Assembly (NCBI RefSeq): GCF_000412695.1
Contig: NC_021499.1
Coordinates: 6,200,001 to 6,264,000 of the forward strand
Source: Pseudomonas resinovorans NBRC 106553
Lineage (GTDB): Bacteria; Pseudomonadota; Gammaproteobacteria; Pseudomonadales; Pseudomonadaceae
Length of the DNA: 64,000 nt
Reading direction: 5' to 3'
Shown piece by piece: positions 57,406 to 64,000 of the stretch (positions are counted from its first letter, which is position 1; every line of letters begins with the position of its first letter). The notes under the pieces are model-generated. The model made no database searches. It saw nothing but the letters and a program-made list of their open reading frames with translations, and was not told the DNA's origin. A program made the translations under genes and the position numbers.

Positions 57406-58713
57406 ATGGATAACTCCAGCACCCTGGCTGCCTCTGCAGAACCCCGCACGACATCGCAACGCATCAAATCGATTTTCAGCGGCTCGGTGGGCAACCTGGT
57501 CGAGTGGTACGACTGGTACGTCTACGCCGCCTTCTCGCTGTACTTCGCCAAGGCCTTCTTCCCCCAGGGCGACCTGACCGCCCAGCTCCTGAACACCGCC
57601 GCGATCTTCGCCGTGGGCTTCCTGATGCGCCCCATCGGCGGCTGGCTGATGGGCATCTATGCCGACCGCAAGGGCCGCAAGGCCGCCCTGCTGGCCTCGG
57701 TGCTGCTGATGTGCTTCGGCTCCCTGATCATCGCGCTGACGCCCAGCTACGAAACCATCGGCATCGCCGCCCCCATCCTGCTGGTGGTCGCGCGCCTGCT
57801 GCAGGGCCTGTCGGTCGGCGGTGAGTACGGCACCTCGGCTACCTACCTGTCGGAGATGGCCACCAAGGAACGCCGCGGATTCTTCTCCAGCTTCCAGTAC
57901 GTGACCCTGATTTCCGGCCAGCTCATCGCCCTGGCGGTGCTGATCATCCTGCAACAGACGCTGACCACCGAGCAGTTGGAAAGCTGGGGCTGGCGCGTGC
58001 CCTTCTTCATCGGCGCCCTGTGTGCGGTGGTGGCCATGTTCCTGCGTCGCGGCATGGAGGAAACCGAGTCCTTCACCAAGAGGAAGGACAAGCCGAAGGA
58101 AAGCCTGATGCGCACCCTGATGCGCCATCCCAAGGAGCTGCTCACCGTGGTCGGCCTGACCATGGGCGGTACCCTGGCCTTCTACACCTACACCACCTAC
58201 ATGCAGAAATACCTGGTCAACACCGTGGGCATGAGCAAGAACGACTCGACCATGATCTCGGCGGCCACGCTGTTCCTGTTCATGCTGCTGCAGCCCATCG
58301 TCGGCGCGCTGTCCGACAAGATCGGCCGTCGTCCGATCCTGATCGCCTTCGGTGTGCTGGGCACGCTCTTCACTTATCCGATCCTCAGCACCCTGCACAG
58401 CATCGATACCTGGTGGGGCGCGTTCTTCCTGATCATGGCAGCGCTGATCATCGTCAGCGGCTACACCTCGATCAACGCGGTGGTGAAGGCCGAGCTGTTC
58501 CCCACCGAGATCCGCGCCCTTGGCGTGGGCCTGCCCTATGCACTGACCGTGTCCATCTTCGGCGGCACCGCCGAGTACGTGGCCCTGTGGTTCAAGAGCA
58601 TCGGCATGGAAAGCGGCTTCTACTGGTACGTCACCGCGTGCATCGCCTGCTCGCTGGTGGTGTACGTGTTCATGAAGGACACCCGCACCCATTCGCGGAT
58701 GAACCACGACTGA
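57406..58713 (+). CDS. KgtP-type MFS dicarboxylate/alpha-ketoglutarate:proton symporter
   Basis: 435-residue inner-membrane transporter with 12 helices. The motif GNLVEWYDWYVYAAFSLYFA near the N-terminus and GRLADRYGRK-type loop (here GIYADRKGRKAALLASV) are of the metabolite:H+ symporter family containing KgtP. The ATG at 57406 (MDNSSTL) has GAGGA at better spacing than the adjacent ATG at 57403. Control by the adjacent two-component system through sigma-54 is likely. Confidence 0.9.
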   Translation: MDNSSTLAASAEPRTTSQRIKSIFSGSVGNLVEWYDWYVYAAFSLYFAKAFFPQGDLTAQLLNTAAIFAVGFLMRPIGGWLMGIYADRKGRKAALLASVLLMCFGSLIIALTPSYETIGIAAPILLVVARLLQGLSVGGEYGTSATYLSEMATKERRGFFSSFQYVTLISGQLIALAVLIILQQTLTTEQLESWGWRVPFFIGALCAVVAMFLRRGMEETESFTKRKDKPKESLMRTLMRHPKELLTVVGLTMGGTLAFYTYTTYMQKYLVNTVGMSKNDSTMISAATLFLFMLLQPIVGALSDKIGRRPILIAFGVLGTLFTYPILSTLHSIDTWWGAFFLIMAALIIVSGYTSINAVVKAELFPTEIRALGVGLPYALTVSIFGGTAEYVALWFKSIGMESGFYWYVTACIACSLVVYVFMKDTRTHSRMNHD

Positions 58714-58735
58714 TCCCGGAACGGGATCGATAGCG

Positions 58736-58760
58736 AACGGGCCCTGCGGGGCCCGTTTTC
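58736..58760 (+). terminator. Intrinsic terminator of the MFS transporter gene
   Basis: ACGGGCCC, loop TGCG, GGGCCCGT followed by TTT. Perfect 8-bp stem 24 bp after the stop. Confidence 0.88.
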
Positions 58761-58789
58761 GTTGGCGGGCAGCACGGCTGGCCCGTCGC

Positions 58790-59695
58790 TCAGAGCCAGC
58801 GCCGGTCGCCCGTGAAGGCGATCGTCAGCCAGCGCTCCGGTCCGGCATCGCCCAAGGCTTTCCTGATTTCCTCGCGAATGGCATCGAGGGTCGCGATCCC
58901 GTCCAGCCGGAAGTCCGGCGGGACGATGATGATGATCTCGATGAACAGCGCGCGCCCCACCTTCGCCACGTAGCTGTTGTAACTGGCGAGCTGGTGGCGG
59001 GCGACGGTGGCCGTCATGACGTCCTGCACTTGCTGGCTCAGGTCGTCCGGCGACACCAGGAATACCTCCTTGATCGCCTGGAAGACGATCTTTCCGGGCA
59101 CGACGAGCAGGCACAGGCTCAGCACCATCAGGGTGACCGAATCCACGTAGGGCGTGAGGTGTTCGAAACGGGTCCCGGTCATCAGCCAGGCAACGCCGAA
59201 GGCGATCAGCAGGGAAAACGCGATCAACGCCGACATCAGCCAACTGCGCGAATCCAGGTTGAGGAAGCCGGAGTTAAGCCGCCGGTTCACCCGGCGCAGG
59301 TACAGGAACATGCCGAAGGCGATGCAGCTAATCAGCACCGTGTAGACGATGGCCCAGTCCAGGTCGGGCTTGTGGCCGCCCGCCATGAACGTGGTCAGCG
59401 CGTTGAAGAAGGCATAGAGGCACAGCAGCATGGTGATGCTGCCGGAAAGCGCCAGCACCATGGGCTCGATATGCCAGTAGCCATACTGGAAACGCCGACT
59501 GCCCTCGGCCATCAGCAAGCGCACCACCAGCAGTGACAGCAGGGATGTGCTGGCATCGACGGCGCTGAAGAAACCATCGAAGATGATCGCGATGGACCCG
59601 GACCACAACCCGAAGAACACGCCCATCGAAGCGATGAACAGGGTCATGCCGATCGACCGCTTGAGTACCCGCTGCTCCATGTCCACCGGCTGCAT
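58790..59695 (-). CDS. Cation diffusion facilitator (CDF) family transporter
   Basis: 301 residues. Six helices, with FDGFFSAVDASTSLLSLLVV carrying the Asp pair of the metal site in helix 2 and DSVTLMVLSLCLLVV in helix 5. The C-terminal cytoplasmic domain is ferredoxin-like. It exports divalent cations such as zinc or iron. It lies beside the COG0523 and FolE2 genes. ATG at 59695 (MQPVDMEQ) used; MEQRV at 59680 is possible. Confidence 0.88.
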   Translation of the reverse strand: MQPVDMEQRVLKRSIGMTLFIASMGVFFGLWSGSIAIIFDGFFSAVDASTSLLSLLVVRLLMAEGSRRFQYGYWHIEPMVLALSGSITMLLCLYAFFNALTTFMAGGHKPDLDWAIVYTVLISCIAFGMFLYLRRVNRRLNSGFLNLDSRSWLMSALIAFSLLIAFGVAWLMTGTRFEHLTPYVDSVTLMVLSLCLLVVPGKIVFQAIKEVFLVSPDDLSQQVQDVMTATVARHQLASYNSYVAKVGRALFIEIIIIVPPDFRLDGIATLDAIREEIRKALGDAGPERWLTIAFTGDRRWL

Positions 59696-59738
59696 CACCC
59701 GCCACCTCCGCCATCGACCTTTGAGGTGCAAGCGTAGG

Positions 59739-60713
59739 TCAGCTCCGCGGTTCAGTCCGGCACGCCGCCATGCCCGCCTTCAACGCCGCCTCGTCCTGGG
59801 GGCCGGCGAAGATCAGTTCCAGACGTGAATCCTTGCGCCACTCGCTGGCCTGCCAGTGCAGCGGTGCGCCGTCCAGCGCATTGGCGGAAAGCCAGCCGGC
59901 GTTGGTCTGCAGCACCAGCTTGGCGCGGCGCCAGGGCAGGCCGGAAAGCCAGTTCTGCAGGCGCATCAGCTCGAATACCTGGCTCGGATGCCAACGCCAG
60001 CCGATGCTCCAGCCATCGGCTGCGGACTGGATCTGGCAGATGGGTTCGGCCGGATTCCTCCACAGAACCGGAGGTTTATCCACACCTGTTGGTAACTCGT
60101 TGATACCAACAGCTTTTCCACGTTGTGCATGAATACCTGGAAGCAGCTCGATATCTAGCCTTCCCTGAGTCGTCCACAGCAGGGGTACGGGGGGTAGTTT
60201 TGCGGAAAGTTGTTCACAGATAGCAGAATTCAGGTTTTCGGACTTGTTTAGTAGCACCAGGCCAGCATCCAAAAGTGCCTCCCGCTGGCTGTCTGGCAGT
60301 AGCTGGCCCGTAGCCAGGGCCGCCGCGTCGAGCACCACGACGCTTGGCTGTAGCGCCAGAACGCCCTCCCAAGGGGGTTCGCGTAGCTGTCGCAGTAGCT
60401 CGACCGGGTGTCCGAGTCCGGAGGGTTCTATCAGTAGCCGGTCCGGCCGCGCCTTGCGCAGCAATCGGCCAAGGCCCACCTGGAAGGGCGCGCCGTTGAC
60501 GCAGCAGACGCAGCCGCCAGCAACTTCGGCGAGGCTGATGCAATCGTCACTGTTGGTCAGCAAGGCCGCGTCCAGGCCGATCTGGCCGAATTCGTTGATC
60601 AGCACGGCCCAGCGTTCATGGGCAGGGCGCTGCGCCTGCAGCTGGCGGATCAGGCTGGTCTTGCCGGCGCCCAAGGGCCCGGCGATGAGATGAGTCGGGA
60701 TATGAGTAAGCAT
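59739..60713 (-). CDS. CobW/COG0523 GTPase, atypical
   Basis: 324 residues. The P-loop is GPLGAGKT at 12-19, the metal motif CVCC at 68-71 (in AGGCVCCVNGAPF), and NKSE replaces the usual NKxD. COG0523 proteins are metal chaperones or insertases. This paralog is shorter and more diverged than the ZigA-type one 0.5 kb away. No ribosome site is obvious before the ATG at 60713 and no Zur box lies in its upstream region. Confidence 0.9.
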   Translation of the reverse strand: MLTHIPTHLIAGPLGAGKTSLIRQLQAQRPAHERWAVLINEFGQIGLDAALLTNSDDCISLAEVAGGCVCCVNGAPFQVGLGRLLRKARPDRLLIEPSGLGHPVELLRQLREPPWEGVLALQPSVVVLDAAALATGQLLPDSQREALLDAGLVLLNKSENLNSAICEQLSAKLPPVPLLWTTQGRLDIELLPGIHAQRGKAVGINELPTGVDKPPVLWRNPAEPICQIQSAADGWSIGWRWHPSQVFELMRLQNWLSGLPWRRAKLVLQTNAGWLSANALDGAPLHWQASEWRKDSRLELIFAGPQDEAALKAGMAACRTEPRS

Positions 60714-60792
60714 CGGGATATGGTGCTTGCTCACAGCCGGCTTAGAAAGCGTCGTGCTAGAGTCACCGCCTTCATTGCCTGGATGTCCTCCA

Positions 60793-61140
60793 ATGCGTGC
60801 CTGGTTGCTGCCCTTGCTGCTCGTGCTGTCCGTCGAAGTCCATGCCCAAGCCTGTGTTGTCCACAGCCAGGGCGAGGGGCTGGACGTGAAGGTCTGCCAG
60901 GAGAACCGTAGCATCCCGTCGCAACTCTTCCGTGACGGCTTCTGCAAGCCGGAGATGAAGGGGCAGAAGGTCGAGGTGAGCTATGTGGATAACTGCCCCG
61001 GCGGTGCCTTCGGCGTCTGCCGCAACGCCCAGGTCAGCAACCAGCCCTACCGCCAGGATATCCACTACTACGGCGTAGCCAGCGATTCCCGTTACCTCAA
61101 GCCCTTCTGCGAGGTGCAGAGCAAGGGCAAGTGGGAATAG
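60793..61140 (+). CDS. Small exported cysteine-containing protein
   Basis: 115 residues. A signal peptide (AWLLPLLLVLSVEVHA|QA) followed by about 97 residues with six or so cysteines (ACVVHSQG, VKVCQEN, GFCKPEM, NCPGGAFGVCRN, PFCEVQSK), so likely disulfide-bonded in the periplasm. It matches no family I can name. It is divergent from the atypical COG0523 gene, 79 bp apart, which hints at a metal role. ATG at 60793. Confidence 0.8.
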   Translation: MRAWLLPLLLVLSVEVHAQACVVHSQGEGLDVKVCQENRSIPSQLFRDGFCKPEMKGQKVEVSYVDNCPGGAFGVCRNAQVSNQPYRQDIHYYGVASDSRYLKPFCEVQSKGKWE

Positions 61141-61262
61141 CACAACGCCTGTCCCCGCTTTCCCTGCGCTCAGCCTTGCCGCTGCCTGTTGCGGCAGTCT
61201 GTGGATAAACCTGGCTGGACTTTCGCATGGTCCCGAATAGGTTATCCACAACCGATCCGCCA

Positions 61263-62462
<1,200 letters not shown>

Positions 62463-62512
62463 GGTGATGTCCTTCAGGCGTGGGTTACCGACGAGAGTTG
62501 CTTATCTTACTT

Positions 62513-62525
62513 GTTATAACATAAC
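62513..62525. promoter_or_regulatory. Zur box between zigA-type gene and folE2
   Basis: GTTATAACATAAC has perfect 5-bp arms (GTTAT/ATAAC), the core of the Zur consensus in gamma-proteobacteria. It lies 50 bp before the GTPase start and 29 bp before folE2, so one site can repress both under zinc excess. Confidence 0.85.
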
Positions 62526-62554
62526 ATTTGCTGTCGATTTCAAGAGCCCTGCCG

Positions 62555-63445
62555 ATGAACGCCCGTCACCTCCCGGATATCGCCGCACAAGACGCCGACC
62601 TCGACCTGCCCCTGGACTGGGTCGGTATGCACGGCATCGCCCAACCGCTATTGCTGGACGGCCAGCGCATTGCCGCCCGCGCCGATGCCGGCGTCAGCCT
62701 GGACGACAGCAGCGCCCGTGGAATCCATATGTCGCGGCTCTACCTGGCACTGCAGGCACTGGAAGGAGAAGAGCTGTCCATCCCGCTGTTGCGGCGTGTG
62801 CTGGCGAGCTTCCTCGAAAGCCACCAGGGCCTGTCCAGCAGCGCCAGCCTCAGGCTGCAGGGCGAAACCTTGCTACAACGACCGGCGCTGGTCAGCGCCC
62901 TCTCGGGTTGGAAGGCCTATCCCTTCGAAGTCCTTGCACACCAGGATCGATGGGGGTTTCACGTGGAACTATGGGTGCAACTGGCCTATTCCTCCACCTG
63001 TCCCTGCTCCGCGGCACTCGCCCGTCAGCTGGTCCAGCAAGCTTTCACCGAGGACTTCGCTGCCGAGATTCCACTGGAGCGCGAACAGATCCTTGCCTGG
63101 CTGGGCAGCGACCGGGGCATGCTCGCGACGCCCCACAGTCAGCGCAGTACTGCCAGCCTCCAGGCACGCCTGGGCGACGTTGACGGCATCCCCTTGGGCC
63201 GGTTGGTCGACCTGGCGGAACAGGCACTGGGCACCCCGGTGCAGACCGCGGTGAAACGGGCGGACGAACAAGCCTTCGCCCTGGCCAATGGCCAGAACCT
63301 GATGTTCTGCGAGGATGCCGCGCGGCGCCTGGGCGCCGTCCTGCGGGAGCAGGAGTGGCTGGCGGGCTTCAGGCTCCGGGTCGTGCACGCGGAGAGCCTC
63401 CACGCACATGACGCCGTAGCCGAATACGCCTGGCGCTATCGGTAG
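62555..63445 (+). CDS. folE2: GTP cyclohydrolase I, FolE2 (COG1469) type
   Basis: 296 residues. First step of tetrahydrofolate synthesis, using GTP. The catalytic Cys is in YSSTCPCSAAL (C149) and the C-terminal active-site region includes EDAARRLGAVLREQEWLAGF. FolE2 uses various metals, so it replaces zinc-dependent FolE when zinc is scarce. The ATG at 62555 gives the usual length. Its 3' end overlaps the convergent CFA synthase gene by 10 bases. Confidence 0.95.
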   Translation: MNARHLPDIAAQDADLDLPLDWVGMHGIAQPLLLDGQRIAARADAGVSLDDSSARGIHMSRLYLALQALEGEELSIPLLRRVLASFLESHQGLSSSASLRLQGETLLQRPALVSALSGWKAYPFEVLAHQDRWGFHVELWVQLAYSSTCPCSAALARQLVQQAFTEDFAAEIPLEREQILAWLGSDRGMLATPHSQRSTASLQARLGDVDGIPLGRLVDLAEQALGTPVQTAVKRADEQAFALANGQNLMFCEDAARRLGAVLREQEWLAGFRLRVVHAESLHAHDAVAEYAWRYR

Positions 63446-64000
63446 AGGTCTGCCCGGCTCCAGGGCACCTCGTGGGAGCCATCGTCATGGGGCTTGCTGG
63501 CGAGTATCTGGTGCAGGTTGATCCAGCCCTTCTGGAAGGCATGGGAACAACCGGCCAGGTACAGCCGCCAGATGCGCAGGGCCTGTTCCGGCACCAGCTG
63601 GGCTGCCTTGGCCAGATTGGCCTCCAGGTTGCTGCTCCAGAACTCGAGGGTGCGTGCGTAATGCAGGCGCAGGCTCTCCACGTCCACCACCTCCATGCCG
63701 GCCAGGCTCAGCTCGGTGACCATGGTGGCCAGGTGCGGTAGCTCGCCATGGGGGAAGACGTAGCGATCGATGAAGTCACCGGCACCGCGTCCCACCGGAC
63801 GGCCGTCGGGATGCCGGGCGGTGATGCCGTGGTTCATCACCAGCCCACCGGCGCGCACCGCGCCGAACAGGCGCTGGCAATAGGTCGGCATATTGGCGTG
63901 GCCCACGTGCTCGAACATGCCGACGCTGACCACCTTGTCGAAGCGACCGTCCTGGGGCAGGTCACGGTAATCCAGGAGCTTCAGCTCCACCTGCCCCTCC
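63436..64000 (-). CDS. Cyclopropane-fatty-acyl-phospholipid synthase-like methyltransferase (partial, N-terminus beyond window)
   Basis: C-terminal 188 or so residues. SAM-dependent methyltransferase of the CFA family: VSVGMFEHVGHANMPTYCQR, GLVMNHGITARHPDG and FIDRYVFPHGELPHLATMV are diagnostic. It adds a methylene to unsaturated phospholipid acyl chains. The frame is open to the window edge at 64000. In P. aeruginosa a CFA synthase gene follows folE2 by a few genes, from memory. Confidence 0.9.
   Translation of the reverse strand, partial: EGQVELKLLDYRDLPQDGRFDKVVSVGMFEHVGHANMPTYCQRLFGAVRAGGLVMNHGITARHPDGRPVGRGAGDFIDRYVFPHGELPHLATMVTELSLAGMEVVDVESLRLHYARTLEFWSSNLEANLAKAAQLVPEQALRIWRLYLAGCSHAFQKGWINLHQILASKPHDDGSHEVPWSRADLYR

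Overview
The window is bacterial chromosome, GC-rich and densely coding, and almost certainly from a Pseudomonas of the aeruginosa/resinovorans type. The evidence is the gene content (PycA/PycB-type two-subunit pyruvate carboxylase, MocR and HexR-type regulators, FolE2 with a Zur box) and the gene order. From memory, purK-purE-adh-LysR-aspA, pyruvate carboxylase-LysR, RpiR regulator-zwf-peptidase U32-GGDEF/EAL-uvrD, and the folE2/COG0523 region all follow the order found near the end of the P. aeruginosa PAO1 map. No rRNA, tRNA, CRISPR array, prophage or insertion sequence was seen. No clearly broken gene was seen.

Layout. 1-5.8 kb: an ArcD-like antiporter (cut by the window edge) and a four-gene MacAB-like ABC export operon. 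6-17 kb: sugar-phosphate mutarotase, small envelope proteins, purEK behind a leader with a terminator hairpin, an alcohol dehydrogenase, a LysR regulator divergent from aspA, a MocR regulator divergent from a paiB-like gene and two GNAT acetyltransferases. 17-21 kb: an HTH regulator with a long palindromic operator, divergent from an alanine/sodium symporter followed by asparaginase; then a CBS protein. 21-26 kb: pyruvate carboxylase genes with a divergent LysR regulator. 26-36 kb: thioredoxin-like protein, an RpiR regulator divergent from zwf, TrhP-type U32 protein, a PAS/GGDEF/EAL protein and uvrD. 36-42 kb: housekeeping and envelope genes, including a Tim44-like protein and a KefB-like antiporter. 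42-46 kb: a GntR regulator divergent from a class III aminotransferase and a glutamine-synthetase-like ligase. 48-51 kb: a copper-type trio (DUF2946, PepSY, PCuAC). 51-59 kb: a GGDEF protein, an alpha/beta hydrolase, a MifSR-like sensor and regulator, and a KgtP-type transporter behind a sigma-54-like promoter. 58.8-64 kb: metal genes (CDF transporter, two COG0523 GTPases, Zur box, FolE2) and a cyclopropane fatty acid synthase cut by the window edge.

Two non-coding structures stand out. (1) The 1.39 kb gene-free stretch 46921-48307 holds four diverged copies of a unit of about 240 bp. Each unit has two DnaA-box-like sites exactly 124 bp apart and other landmarks at identical offsets. It looks like a DnaA-binding array, perhaps a titration locus. 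(2) A repeat of about 100 bp occurs three times (26487, 37862, 39582), each time between convergent genes. Six of the seven differences between the two closest copies are compensatory within a predicted stem and the seventh is in a loop, so the structure itself appears to be conserved. The 9-mer TTATCCACA also occurs 24 times in the window, far above expectation.

Coordinates for genes rest on reading frames plus Shine-Dalgarno inspection. Functions rest on recognised sequence families, not on database searches.
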